Assembly: GCF_019192965.1 (NCBI RefSeq)
Contig: NZ_JAHTKU010000008.1
Location: forward strand, 1-64,000
DNA length: 64,000 nt
Reading direction: 5' to 3'
Source of the DNA: Nocardioides daeguensis
GTDB taxonomy: Bacteria; Actinomycetota; Actinomycetes; Propionibacteriales; Nocardioidaceae
This document shows positions 41,966-49,914 of this stretch, piece by piece (position 1 is the stretch's first letter; the number at the start of each line of letters is the position of its first letter). The notes beneath the pieces are model-generated. The model was not told the DNA's origin. It searched no databases and saw only the letters and a program-made list of their open reading frames with translations. The position numbers and the translations under genes are program-made.

Positions 41966-42748
41966 TCAGGCGCCCATCGCGTGGAAGCCGCCGTCCACGT
42001 GGACGATCTCGCCGGTGGTCGCCGGGAACAGGTCCGAGAGCAGCGCGCAGACTGCCTTCGCGGTCGGCTCCTGGTCGGTGTTGTCCCAGCCGAGCGGCGA
42101 CTTCGTGGTCCACATCGACTCGAGGTCCTCGAAGCCGGGGATGGCCTTGGCCGCGAGGGTGCGCAGCGGACCGGCGGAGACCAGGTTGACCCGGATGCCG
42201 TCGCCGCCGAGGTCCCGGGCCAGGTAGCGGGCGCAGGACTCGAGACCCGCCTTCGCCACGCCCATCCAGTCGTAGACCGGCCACGCGACGCTGGCGTCGA
42301 AGGTGAGACCGACGACGGAGCCGCCCTCGCTCATCAGCGGGCGGCAGGCGACGGCGAGCGACTTGAGGGAGTACGCCGAGACCTGGACGGCCTGGGCGAC
42401 GTCCTCCCACGGGCCGTCGAGGAACTTGCCGCCGAGCAGCGTCTCGGGGTTGCCGTAGGCGATCGAGTGCACGACGCCGTCGAGCCTCGCGTCCGCGCCG
42501 AGCGCCTCACGCACGGCGTCGGGGAGCGCAGCCAGGTGCTCGGCGTCGGTGACGTCGAGCTCGATGACGGCAGGCAGCTCGGGCAGCCGCTTCACGATGC
42601 GGCGGGTGATCCGCAGCGCCTGGCCGAAGTTGGAGACGAGGACGGTCGCGCCCTGCTCCTGCGCGAACTTCGCGACCGCGAAGCCGATCGAGGTGTCGAG
42701 GGTGACGCCCGCGACGAGGATGTTCTTGCCAGCGAGGATTCCGCTCAT
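41966..42748 (-). CDS. fabI: enoyl-ACP reductase (InhA/FabI type)
   Basis: 260 residues, atypical SDR of type II fatty-acid synthesis. N-terminal GVTLDTSIGFAVAKFA replaces the classical GxxxGxG, as in FabI/InhA. The catalytic Tyr and Lys are in YDWMGVAKAGLES (Tyr-x6-Lys). The C-terminal GGFHAMG is typical. It reduces the trans-2 double bond of acyl-ACP with NADH and is the isoniazid/triclosan target family. Two bases separate it from fabG, so the pair mirrors mabA-inhA of mycobacteria. Confidence 0.92.
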   Translation of the reverse strand: MSGILAGKNILVAGVTLDTSIGFAVAKFAQEQGATVLVSNFGQALRITRRIVKRLPELPAVIELDVTDAEHLAALPDAVREALGADARLDGVVHSIAYGNPETLLGGKFLDGPWEDVAQAVQVSAYSLKSLAVACRPLMSEGGSVVGLTFDASVAWPVYDWMGVAKAGLESCARYLARDLGGDGIRVNLVSAGPLRTLAAKAIPGFEDLESMWTTKSPLGWDNTDQEPTAKAVCALLSDLFPATTGEIVHVDGGFHAMGA

Positions 42749-42750
42749 CT

Positions 42751-43461
42751 TCAGTGCCCCATTCCCAGTCCGCCGTCCACGGGGATCACCGCGCCGGTCA
42801 CGTATGCCGCCTCGGGGCTGGCGAGGAACAGCACCGCCCCGGCGACCTCGGTCGGGTCGGCGTACCGGCCCAGCGGGACCTGGCTGCGGATCCCTTCCTT
42901 CTGCTCGTCGCTCAGCACCGCGGTCATGTCGGTGTCGACGTACCCGGGCGCCACGACGTTCGCCGTGATCGAGCGGGGCCCGAGCTCGCGTGCCAGCGAG
43001 CGCGCCATGCCGACCAGGCCGGCCTTGGAGGCGGCGTAGTTGACCTGGCCCGGCGAGCCGAGCAGGCCCACCACGCTGGAGATGAAGATGATGCGGCCCT
43101 TCTTCTGACGCAGCATGCCCTTGGCGGCGCGCTTGGCCAGGCGGAAGGACGCCGTCAGGTTGGTGTCGATGACCGAGGACCAGTCCTCCTCGGACATGCG
43201 CAGCACCAGGGTGTCCTTGGTGATGCCGGCGTTGGCGACGAGCACCTCGACCGGGCCGTGCGCCTCCTCGGCGGCGGCGAACGCGGCCTCGACGGCAGCC
43301 GGGTCGGTGATGTCGGCCTTGAGCTCGAGCGCGCCCTCGGGAGCGCCTCCGCTCCGGGTGGTGACGGCGACCTTGTCGCCCGCGGCGATGAAGGCCTCGG
43401 CGATCGCGCGGCCGATGCCGCGGTTGCCTCCGGTGACGAGGACGGAACGTGGTTGGCTCAC
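42751..43461 (-). CDS. fabG: 3-oxoacyl-ACP reductase (FabG/MabA type)
   Basis: 236 residues, classical SDR. TGGNRGIG cofactor motif, NAG at about 87-89, catalytic Ser in SSVVGLLGSPGQ, YAASK with Tyr and Lys, and an end VDGGLGMGH. It reduces 3-oxoacyl-ACP with NADPH. The GTG at 43461 was chosen because TAGCGT ends eight bases upstream and the SDR fold starts right after; a longer in-frame start at 43515 lacks a promoter box. Confidence 0.92.
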   Translation of the reverse strand: MSQPRSVLVTGGNRGIGRAIAEAFIAAGDKVAVTTRSGGAPEGALELKADITDPAAVEAAFAAAEEAHGPVEVLVANAGITKDTLVLRMSEEDWSSVIDTNLTASFRLAKRAAKGMLRQKKGRIIFISSVVGLLGSPGQVNYAASKAGLVGMARSLARELGPRSITANVVAPGYVDTDMTAVLSDEQKEGIRSQVPLGRYADPTEVAGAVLFLASPEAAYVTGAVIPVDGGLGMGH

Positions 43462-43469
43462 GCTCTGTG

Positions 43470-43475
43470 ACGCTA
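43470..43475 (-). promoter_or_regulatory. -10 element for fabG-fabI
   Basis: Minus-strand TAGCGT ends eight bases before the GTG at 43461. Confidence 0.45.
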
Positions 43476-43528
43476 GTGGTGCGGGCCCGCCGCCCTCACG
43501 GGCGGCGGGCACCAAGTTCCGAGCGGTC

Positions 43529-43549
43529 CCTTGTAGGGGTCCTACAAGG
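43529..43549 (-). terminator. terminator hairpin behind dodecin
   Basis: CCTTGTAGG and CCTACAAGG (9-base perfect arms) around a GGT loop (three bases on this strand) directly touch the dodecin stop at 43550. It separates dodecin from the fabG promoter. Confidence 0.6.
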
Positions 43550-43765
43550 TCACTCGTCGTCCTCCAGGCGGAAGCCGATCTTCATCGTGACCTGGAAGTG
43601 CTCGACGGCGCCGTCCTTGATCTGGCCGCGCACCTGGGTGACCTCGAACCAGTCGAGGTGGCGCAGGGTCTGGCTGGCGCGCTCGACGCCGTTGCGGACG
43701 GCCTGGTCGATGCCGTCGGGCGACGTGCCGACGATCTCGCTGACGCGGTAGGTGCGGTTCGACAT
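43550..43765 (-). CDS. dodecin
   Basis: 71 residues, the length and pattern of the flavin-binding dodecamer: TYRVSEIVGTSPDGIDQAV, LRHLDWFEVTQVRGQI with the Trp that stacks on flavin, then FQVTMKIGFRLED. It stores flavin (or CoA in actinobacterial members). Separate transcript, with TACGCT six bases before the ATG and a hairpin directly after the stop. Confidence 0.93.
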   Translation of the reverse strand: MSNRTYRVSEIVGTSPDGIDQAVRNGVERASQTLRHLDWFEVTQVRGQIKDGAVEHFQVTMKIGFRLEDDE

Positions 43766-43771
43766 GCCAGC

Positions 43772-43777
43772 AGCGTA
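43772..43777 (-). promoter_or_regulatory. -10 element, leaderless, for dodecin
   Basis: Minus-strand TACGCT ends six bases before the ATG at 43765. Confidence 0.5.
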
Positions 43778-43795
43778 CCCACGCGCGGACCGGCG

Positions 43796-43801
43796 TAGGC
43801 T
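43796..43801 (+). promoter_or_regulatory. -10 element, leaderless, for the DUF3099 gene
   Basis: TAGGCT ends six bases before the ATG at 43808. Confidence 0.5.
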
Positions 43802-43807
43802 GAGGGC

Positions 43808-44152
43808 ATGGACGCCATCCGCATCACCACGGCCGGCTCCAGCCCCAGCGACGACCTCGCCCGTCGACAGCGGAAGTACGTCGTGGCGATGACGATCCGC
43901 ACCCTGTGCTTCGTCGGCGCGGCGATCAGCGGCGCGGCGGGGCTCCACTGGCTGTGGCCGTTCCTGATCGTGGGGGCCATCGTCCTGCCGTACGTCGCGG
44001 TCGTGATGGCGAACGCCGAGGACAGCCGCAGCACCGCGCTGCCCCTCACCGGCGGTGGCGACGCACAGCGCCAGCTCGGCGCCGCCCGGCCCGAGCAGTT
44101 CGGTCCGGCCGACCCGTCGTCCCCCTCCGAGCAGGCCGGGCATGGAGCCTGA
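43808..44152 (+). CDS. DUF3099 membrane protein
   Basis: 114 residues with two membrane segments (about 28-46 and 49-67) joined by HWLW, the DUF3099 hairpin, preceded by RRQRKYVVAMTIRTLCF and followed by a polar tail. Actinobacteria-specific family of unknown role. It overlaps the next gene by 11 bases. Confidence 0.82.
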   Translation: MDAIRITTAGSSPSDDLARRQRKYVVAMTIRTLCFVGAAISGAAGLHWLWPFLIVGAIVLPYVAVVMANAEDSRSTALPLTGGGDAQRQLGAARPEQFGPADPSSPSEQAGHGA

Positions 44153-44330
44153 CGTCTGCTCGGCCAAGGGCTGTCGCGAGCCGGCCCGCTGGCAGCTGCT
44201 CTGGAACAACCCCAAGCTGCACACCCCCGACCGCCGCAAGACCTGGCTGGCCTGCGCCGACCACCGGGAGTCGCTCGAGGCCTTCCTCGGCGCCCGCGGG
44301 TTCTTGAAGGACACCGTCCCCCACCGTTGA
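44142..44330 (+). CDS. small Cys/His protein, commonly mislabelled acetone carboxylase
   Basis: 62 residues. Two Cys near the N-terminus (DVCSAKGC), a W-Q-L-L-W-N-N segment, then CADHRESLEAFL. Cys-x4-Cys plus Cys-x2-His is a plausible small zinc site. Databases often name such proteins acetone carboxylase without basis. Its ATG lies inside the DUF3099 gene. Its TGA stop (44328-44330) is inside the first unit of the left repeat array. Confidence 0.75.
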   Translation: MEPDVCSAKGCREPARWQLLWNNPKLHTPDRRKTWLACADHRESLEAFLGARGFLKDTVPHR

Positions 44331-44401
44331 ATCGTCACGGACTTCGGTCGAGTCGTCACCTTCTCTCGTTGAGTCGTCACTAACTGCCGTCGAGTCGTCA
44401 C
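44326..44401 (+). repeat. left array: four 13-base motifs at 21-base spacing
   Basis: Units at 44326, 44347, 44368 and 44389, each GTYGARTCGTCAC, separated by 8-base spacers that differ from one another. The spacing equals two DNA turns. The motif points toward the AbiEi-like gene. The first unit contains the stop codon of the upstream 62-residue gene. Confidence 0.93.
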
Positions 44402-44515
44402 TTTGGTTTCCGCCGGTGCCCGTCGTCGTCCACAGGTACGACGTCAACCGAGCCCCTCCACAGGGTCGGCGACCGCCCCACCATCCGTCGGCAACAGCGG
44501 CGATCCTCGTCGGCC

Positions 44516-45445
44516 ATGGACATCGACGACTTCCCGAGGGCCGCGTTCCACGTGCGGGACGCGGCAGAGCACGGCCTCACCGGAACCCAGATCTGGAGAG
44601 CTGCCGCGGCGGGCCTGCTGATCCGGGTCGGGAGCGGCACCTACCGGCGCTTCGACACGCCCGACTCCGTCGCACTCCGCATCCTGGCCATCCGCTGCTC
44701 GGTCGCGGCGAACCAGATCCTGGTCGATCGAACCGCGGCCTGGGTGCACGGGGTCGACGTCCACACGTTCGGCGAGCGAGACGTGCTCCCCGACATCGAG
44801 ACCTGCTCGCTGCGTGGTCACCGAGCGACCCGGCGGCCGGAGCTCGCCAGCCGAGAGCGCGACCTGAAGGCGAGCGACATCGTCGAGATCGAGGGCATCC
44901 GGGTGACGTCACCGCTGCGAACAGCCCTGGACCTCGGCTGCCACCTGCGCCGACGCGAAGCGTTCGCGGCCATGTGCATGCTCGCTCGGCTCCACGGACT
45001 CAGCGGTGCAGACTTGGTCCGTGAACTGCCGCACTTCCGCCGCCGGCGTGGGGTCGTCCAGTGCCGGCAACTGGCGCCACTCCTCGAACCCCGGGTGGAG
45101 TCGCACCGCGAGGCTTGGGTACTGCTGGAGATCCTGGACGAGGGCCTCCCTGCGCCCGAGCCACAGTGGTGGATCGAGATCAATGGAGTGCCGACGTACC
45201 GCCTCGACCTCGCCTACCCGTCGGCGCGGGTCTGCGTGGAGTACGACGGCGAGGAGTTCCACGACCTGATCGACGAGCAGCGGGAGCTCGATGAGGAGCG
45301 TCGCCAGTGGCTACGCGACAACGGCTGGACGGTCATCGTCGTCAAGCGCGGGGACTTCACCGGCGGGGCTCGGAACCGGTGGCTCCGTGCGCTGCAGGCC
45401 GCCCTCGCGCCGACATACTCCAACCGGCGGTGGACGAAGTGGTGA
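44516..45445 (+). CDS. AbiEi-like winged-helix protein with DUF559/Vsr-type nuclease domain
   Basis: 309 residues. The N-terminus (about 10-60) is the winged helix of AbiEi-type antitoxins (GLTGTQIWRAAAAGLLIRVG). The middle (70-200) resembles the AbiEi C-terminal region. The last 90 residues have the DUF559/Vsr pattern: YRLDLAYPSARVCVEYDGEE with the likely catalytic Asp and Glu/Asp, then HDLIDEQRELDEERRQWL and GWTVIVVKRGDF. No AbiEii nucleotidyltransferase toxin is adjacent. Flanked on both sides by inverted tandem arrays. The stop codon lies inside the first unit of the right array. The function is unknown: a solo regulator, defence nuclease or selfish element are all possible. Confidence 0.82.
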   Translation: MDIDDFPRAAFHVRDAAEHGLTGTQIWRAAAAGLLIRVGSGTYRRFDTPDSVALRILAIRCSVAANQILVDRTAAWVHGVDVHTFGERDVLPDIETCSLRGHRATRRPELASRERDLKASDIVEIEGIRVTSPLRTALDLGCHLRRREAFAAMCMLARLHGLSGADLVRELPHFRRRRGVVQCRQLAPLLEPRVESHREAWVLLEILDEGLPAPEPQWWIEINGVPTYRLDLAYPSARVCVEYDGEEFHDLIDEQRELDEERRQWLRDNGWTVIVVKRGDFTGGARNRWLRALQAALAPTYSNRRWTKW

Positions 45446-45514
45446 CTCGACGGAAGAAGATGACCACTCAACCGAAGAAAGTGACGACTCAACCGAAGAA
45501 GGTGACGACTCAAC
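45439..45514 (-). repeat. right array: four copies of the same motif in inverted orientation
   Basis: Units at 45439, 45460, 45481 and 45502, again every 21 bases, reading GTGACGACTCAAC on the plus strand (the first two are diverged). Spacers are near-identical (CGAAGAAR). The motif points inward, opposite to the left array. The moaA stop (45510-45512) is inside the last unit and the AbiEi-like stop is inside the first. Confidence 0.93.
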
Positions 45515-46502
45515 CACCGATGGCCGACATGGGGCGGTCGGGCTGGAGGAAGGTGGGGTCGTCGATGCCGTGGCCGGGGAGCTTGCCCCACATGGCGATC
45601 CGCCAGCGCTCGGCGAGCTCCTCGTCGCTCGCGCCGGCGCGCATCGCGGTGCGCAGGTCGGACTCGGAGCGGGCGAACAGGCAGTTGCGGACCTGGCCGT
45701 CGGCGGTGAGCCGGACCCGGTCGCAGTCGCCGCAGAACGGGCGGGTGACCGAGGCGATGACGCCGACCGTGGCGGGTCCGCCGCCGACCCGGAAGAGCTC
45801 GGCCGGGGCGCTCCCCCGCGGCTCGGAGGCCGGCTCGAGCTGGAACGCGGCGGACAGCGAGGCGAGGATCTCGTCGGCGGTGACCATCGACGAGCGGTCC
45901 CAGCCGTGCTGGGCGTCGAGCGGCATCTGCTCGATGAAGCGCAGCTGGTAGCCGCGCTCGAGGCACCAGGCGAGGAGCTCGGGCGCCTCGTCGTCGTTGA
46001 CACCACGCAGCAGCACGGCGTTGACCTTCACCGGGCCGAGGCCGGCGGCCTCGGCGGCGGCCAGACCCTCGACGACGTCGGTGAACCGGTCGCGCCGGGT
46101 GATCTGGTGGAAGACGTCGCTGCGGATCGTGTCGAGGCTGACGTTGGCCCGGTCGAGACCGGCCTCGGCCAGCGCGGGGGCGGTCTTCGCGAGGCCGAGG
46201 GCGTTGGTCGTGATCGACATCTCCACGTCGGCGTCGAGGGCACGCACCCGGCGCACGATGTCGACCAGGCCGCGGCGCACGAGCGGCTCGCCGCCGGTGA
46301 ACCGCACCTCCGTGACGCCGAGCTGCTGGACCGCGATCCCGATCAGCCGGACGACCTCGTCGTCGGTGAGCTGCTCCTCGCCCGGCATCCAGTCGAGGCC
46401 CTCGGGCGGCATGCAGTAGGTGCAGCGCAGGTTGCAGCGGTCGGTCAGCGACACCCGCAGGTCCGTCGCGGTCCGTCCGTGCTGGTCGATGAGAGGCTGC
46501 AC
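45510..46502 (-). CDS. moaA: GTP 3',8-cyclase, molybdenum cofactor synthesis
   Basis: 330 residues, radical SAM. N-terminal C-x3-C-x2-C (Cys23, 27, 30 in DRCNLRCTYCM), FTGGEPLVR, and the second cluster FCGDC with a Cys 13 residues on. It ends in Gly-Gly, the motif needed for MoaA activity. First step of molybdopterin synthesis from GTP. No other moa genes are in the window. The GTG start has TAGACT six bases upstream. Confidence 0.94.
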   Translation of the reverse strand: MQPLIDQHGRTATDLRVSLTDRCNLRCTYCMPPEGLDWMPGEEQLTDDEVVRLIGIAVQQLGVTEVRFTGGEPLVRRGLVDIVRRVRALDADVEMSITTNALGLAKTAPALAEAGLDRANVSLDTIRSDVFHQITRRDRFTDVVEGLAAAEAAGLGPVKVNAVLLRGVNDDEAPELLAWCLERGYQLRFIEQMPLDAQHGWDRSSMVTADEILASLSAAFQLEPASEPRGSAPAELFRVGGGPATVGVIASVTRPFCGDCDRVRLTADGQVRNCLFARSESDLRTAMRAGASDEELAERWRIAMWGKLPGHGIDDPTFLQPDRPMSAIGG

Positions 46503-46508
46503 ACACCG

Positions 46509-46514
46509 AGTCTA
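46509..46514 (-). promoter_or_regulatory. -10 element, leaderless, for moaA
   Basis: Minus-strand TAGACT ends six bases before the GTG at 46502. Confidence 0.5.
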
Positions 46515-46567
46515 GGTGGTGACCCGGTTGGCTGCCGGCTGGTGCTCGGTGGCGAACGGGCCGTGGC

Positions 46568-46573
46568 TACCGT
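46568..46573 (+). promoter_or_regulatory. -10 element, leaderless, for SURF1
   Basis: TACCGT ends six bases before the GTG at 46580. Confidence 0.5.
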
Positions 46574-46579
46574 TGTCCC

Positions 46580-47497
46580 GTGCGTTCCTGGCTGTCCTCG
46601 TGGCGATTCCTGCTCAGTCGCCGCTGGGTGCTGTTCTTCCTGGCCATCATTCTCGTCGGCTGGGCCACCTGGTGGCTCGGCGAGTGGCAGTTCGGTCGCC
46701 TCGACGACCGCAAGGAGCGCAATGCCATCGTCCGGGCCAACGAGGACCGCTCGCCCACCGACGTCGCGGAGGTCCTCGCGCCGGGTCGCGACGTCGCCGA
46801 GGCCGACGAGTGGCGCCTGGTCACCGCGACCGGTGAGTACGACCGCGACGACACGGTCGTGGTCCGCTACCGCACCCGCAACGGCTACCCGGGCGTCGAG
46901 GTCGTCGTCCCGCTGGTCACGGCGGAAGGTACGACGCTCCTGGTCGACCGCGGCTGGTTCGGCACCGACGACCCCCTGATCAAGGGCACCGACCTTCCGG
47001 CACCCCCGCCGGGGCAGGTGCGGGTCACCGGCTGGGTCCGCGCCGACGGCACCGGACGGAGCACGGAGGTCGACGACCACTCGACCCGGTCGATCGCCAG
47101 CGGCCCGATCGGGCGGGCCATCGGCCGCGAGGTCTATACGGGATTCGTCGCGCTCAAGGCCGAGGACCCGAAGCCGAACAAGGAGCTCGCCGCCGTCGAG
47201 CTGCCCGAGCTCGGCGAGGGGCCGCACTTCTTCTACGGTCTGCAGTGGTGGTTCTTCGGCGTGCTCGCGATCGGCGGCTTCGGCTACCTGGCCTGGGACG
47301 AGCGCAGGCTCGGCCCGCGCGGCCAGCGGGTCGGCACGAAGCGCCGCTCCGGGGGCCCGTTCTCCCGCCGCCCGAGCGGCACTCAGAGCGTGCGCAGCGC
47401 TCCGCCGTCGACGGGGAGCATCACCCCGGACACGTACGACGCCGCCGGCGACAGCACGAACGCGGCGACCCGGCCGAACTCCTCCGGCAAGCCGTAG
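46580..47497 (+). CDS. SURF1 family cytochrome oxidase assembly protein
   Basis: 305 residues. One N-terminal helix (about 16-34) followed by the SURF1 signature WWLGEWQFGRL, an outer domain with LLVDRGWFGTDD, and a C-terminal helix HFFYGLQWWFFGVLAIGGFGYLAWDE. It assists haem A insertion or assembly of aa3 oxidase. The frame stays open another 115 bases over the 3' end of the convergent SDR gene, giving a low-complexity tail (SRRPSGTQSVRSAPPST). Confidence 0.88.
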   Translation: MRSWLSSWRFLLSRRWVLFFLAIILVGWATWWLGEWQFGRLDDRKERNAIVRANEDRSPTDVAEVLAPGRDVAEADEWRLVTATGEYDRDDTVVVRYRTRNGYPGVEVVVPLVTAEGTTLLVDRGWFGTDDPLIKGTDLPAPPPGQVRVTGWVRADGTGRSTEVDDHSTRSIASGPIGRAIGREVYTGFVALKAEDPKPNKELAAVELPELGEGPHFFYGLQWWFFGVLAIGGFGYLAWDERRLGPRGQRVGTKRRSGGPFSRRPSGTQSVRSAPPSTGSITPDTYDAAGDSTNAATRPNSSGKP

Positions 47498-48144
47498 CGC
47501 CGCAGCGGGATGTGCTGCGACGCGGCCGCCCGCGCCGCAGCGGCGTCCCCGTGGGCCGCGTCCAGCGCGGCCACCCGCTCGGTGGCCAGTCGCCCCGGCA
47601 GCAGGCCGTTGACCCGGATCCCGCGCGGCCCCAGCTCGTCGGCGAGGGTCTTGGCGGCCATGGCGAGGCCGGGGCGCAGCCCGTTGGAGATCGCGAGGTC
47701 GAGGATCGGCTGGCGCACGGTGCTGGAGAGCACGAACGCGATCGAGCCGCCCTCGCCGAGCGCGGCGCCGACCTCCCGGGCCAGCCGGAGCGCGCCGAGG
47801 AACACCGAGCCGAACGCGGTGGTCCACTGCTCGTCGGTCATCTCGGTGACCAGGCCGGCCGGGGGTCCGCCGACACTGATGAGCACGCCGTCGACCCGGC
47901 CCCAGGCGTCGTGGGCGGCGGCGAGGAGCGCGGCCGGCGTACCGGGGTCGGCGAGGTCGGCCACCACGCCACGGGCGTGCTCCGGGCCCCCGAGAGCGGC
48001 GGCGGTCTCCTCGACCGACTTCGCGTGGCGGCCGGAGACGACCACCCGGGCGCCGTCGGCGACCAGCGCCTCGGCGGTTGCCCGGCCCAGGCCGCGGGTG
48101 GCGCCGCTGAGCAGGTAGACGCGGTCGGTGAGCTGCAGGTCCAT
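47383..48144 (-). CDS. short-chain dehydrogenase/reductase lacking the canonical Tyr
   Basis: 253 residues. Cofactor motif SGATRGLG at about 13-20, catalytic-type Ser in FVLSSTVRQP, closing VSGVMLPVDGG. Where YxxxK is expected it has ISNGLRPGLAMAAKTLA: the Lys is there, but the Tyr is replaced. A known SDR branch shares this SN-LRP form. Ends adjacent to the glpD stop (no gap), so it is the last gene of the glycerol operon. Substrate unknown. Confidence 0.83.
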   Translation of the reverse strand: MDLQLTDRVYLLSGATRGLGRATAEALVADGARVVVSGRHAKSVEETAAALGGPEHARGVVADLADPGTPAALLAAAHDAWGRVDGVLISVGGPPAGLVTEMTDEQWTTAFGSVFLGALRLAREVGAALGEGGSIAFVLSSTVRQPILDLAISNGLRPGLAMAAKTLADELGPRGIRVNGLLPGRLATERVAALDAAHGDAAAARAAASQHIPLRRYGLPEEFGRVAAFVLSPAASYVSGVMLPVDGGALRTL

Positions 48145-49914
48145 TCAGGAGTTCTCCATCGTCTCGGTCTGCTCGGCCGGCTCCTCGCCGACCCGGGTCA
48201 CCGGTACGACGTCCGCCGCTCCCTTGCGCGCGGCGTCGGCCGTGTGGTCGTCGGGCTGCCGTTGGCTCTCGCGCTCGGCCTCGATCCGCTTGAGGTAGTG
48301 CTGGAGCTCGCGGGTGTGCTGGTCGGAGTCCCAGCGCAGGTGGCCGCGGACCAGGTCGGCGACGTACGGCGCGGCCGCGGCGCCCCGGTCGAAGGTCTCC
48401 ACGGACACCCGCAGCCGGCGGGTCAGGATGTCGTCGAGGTGCCGGGCGCCCTCGTGGGTGACGGCGTAGACCGCCTCGGCCATCAGGTAGTCCTCGGCGC
48501 CTGGGAGTGGCTCGCGCAGATCGGGCTCGGCGGCGATCAGGTCCAGGACCTCCAGCACAAGGGAGCCGTAGCGCTCCAGCAGGTGCTCGACCCGGTTGAT
48601 GGCCAGCCCCGACTGGGTGGCGAGCGCCCGGCGCTGGTTCCACAGTGCCTGGTAGCCGTCGGCGCCGACGAGCGGGACCGTCTCGGTGACGCACTCCCCC
48701 ACCTTTCGGCCCAGCACGGTCTCCAGGCCGTGCACGGCCTCGTCGACGGCGTCGGCGGCCATCACCCGGTAGGTGGTGTACTTGCCGCCCGCCACGACCA
48801 CGAGCCCCGGCACGCTGTGCGCGACCGCGTGCTCGCGGGACAGCTTGGACGTCGCCTCGGACTCCCCGGCCAGCAGCGGGCGGAGGCCGGCGTACACCCC
48901 TTCGACGTCGTCGCGGGTGAGCGGCACCTCGAGCACCCGGTTGACGTGCTCGAGCAGGTAGTCGATGTCGCTGCTGCTGGCCGCCGGGTGGTCCTTGGAC
49001 AGCTCCCAGTCGGTGTCGGTGGTGCCGATGATCCAGTGCCGCTTCCACGGGATCACGAAGAGCACCGAATTCTCGGTGCGCAGGATCAGGCCGGTCTCGC
49101 CGCGGATCCGGTCCCGGGGTACGACGAGGTGGATGCCCTTGCTCGCGCGGACCTTGAACTGCCCCCGCTCGCGTGCCATCGCCTGGGTCTCGTCGGTCCA
49201 CACCCCGGTCGCGTTGATGACCTGGGAGGCCCGGATCTCGAACCGGTGACCGGTCTCGAGGTCGATCACCTCGGCCCCGACGACCCGCTCGCTCTCCTTG
49301 ACCAGGCCGATCACGCGGGTGCGGGAGGCGACCGCGGCGCCGTAGGTGGCGGCGGTGCGGGCCAGGAACATGGTGTGCCGGGCGTCGTCGACCTGCGCGT
49401 CGTAGTAGCGGATGGCGCCGACCAGGGCGTCCTTGCGCAGCGACGGGAACGCCTTGCGGGCGCCGCGGCGGGTCAGGTGCTGGTGGACCGGCATCCCCTC
49501 GCCGTAGCCACTGGCCTTGGACATGGCGTCGTACAGCGCGACACCGGCCCCGGCGTACCAGCGCTCCCAGCCGAGGCCGGTCAGCGGGTAGAGGAACGGC
49601 ACGGGGCGCACGAGGTGCGGAGCCAGGCGCTGCATGAGCAGACCGCGCTCCTTGAGCGCCTCGGCGACGAGGCGGAAGTCGAGCATCTCCAGGTACCGCA
49701 GGCCCCCGTGGACCAGCTTGGAGCTGCGGCTCGACGTACCGGAGGCGAAGTCGCGGGCCTCGACGAGGCCGACGGACAGGCCACGGGTCGCGGCGTCGAG
49801 GGCGGCCCCGGAGCCGACGACGCCGCCACCGATGACGAGCACGTCGAGCTGCTGGGTCGCGAGCCGCTTGAGGGCAGCGCTGCGGGCGCGGGGCGAGAGG
49901 GCCGCGGGACTCAC
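48145..49914 (-). CDS. glpD: glycerol-3-phosphate dehydrogenase, aerobic FAD type
   Basis: 589 residues. FAD motif [10 protein letters not shown], then [22 protein letters not shown] typical of GlpD, VPWKRHW-like [16 protein letters not shown], and a C-terminal helical domain. It oxidises glycerol-3-phosphate to dihydroxyacetone phosphate and passes electrons to quinone at the membrane. The GTG start overlaps the glpK stop by four bases. The C-terminal 40 residues are polar and not conserved. Confidence 0.93.
   Translation of the reverse strand: MSPAALSPRARSAALKRLATQQLDVLVIGGGVVGSGAALDAATRGLSVGLVEARDFASGTSSRSSKLVHGGLRYLEMLDFRLVAEALKERGLLMQRLAPHLVRPVPFLYPLTGLGWERWYAGAGVALYDAMSKASGYGEGMPVHQHLTRRGARKAFPSLRKDALVGAIRYYDAQVDDARHTMFLARTAATYGAAVASRTRVIGLVKESERVVGAEVIDLETGHRFEIRASQVINATGVWTDETQAMARERGQFKVRASKGIHLVVPRDRIRGETGLILRTENSVLFVIPWKRHWIIGTTDTDWELSKDHPAASSSDIDYLLEHVNRVLEVPLTRDDVEGVYAGLRPLLAGESEATSKLSREHAVAHSVPGLVVVAGGKYTTYRVMAADAVDEAVHGLETVLGRKVGECVTETVPLVGADGYQALWNQRRALATQSGLAINRVEHLLERYGSLVLEVLDLIAAEPDLREPLPGAEDYLMAEAVYAVTHEGARHLDDILTRRLRVSVETFDRGAAAAPYVADLVRGHLRWDSDQHTRELQHYLKRIEAERESQRQPDDHTADAARKGAADVVPVTRVGEEPAEQTETMENS

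Noticed and set aside
44142..44330. Acetone carboxylase
   Set aside because: At 62 residues it cannot be any subunit of that large enzyme; the label is a database artefact.
44516..45445. A complete type IV AbiE toxin-antitoxin pair
   Set aside because: No AbiEii nucleotidyltransferase gene lies on either side; the neighbours are a 62-residue protein and moaA.
44326..45514. CRISPR-like arrays
   Set aside because: The repeated motif is 13 bases with 8-base spacers, the two arrays are inverted to each other, the spacers on the right are nearly identical, and no cas gene is present.
46445..49201. A 918-residue minus-strand frame
   Set aside because: It is a shadow of SURF1, SDR and glpD in another frame, with shuffled Arg/Gly-rich sequence typical of high-GC antisense frames.
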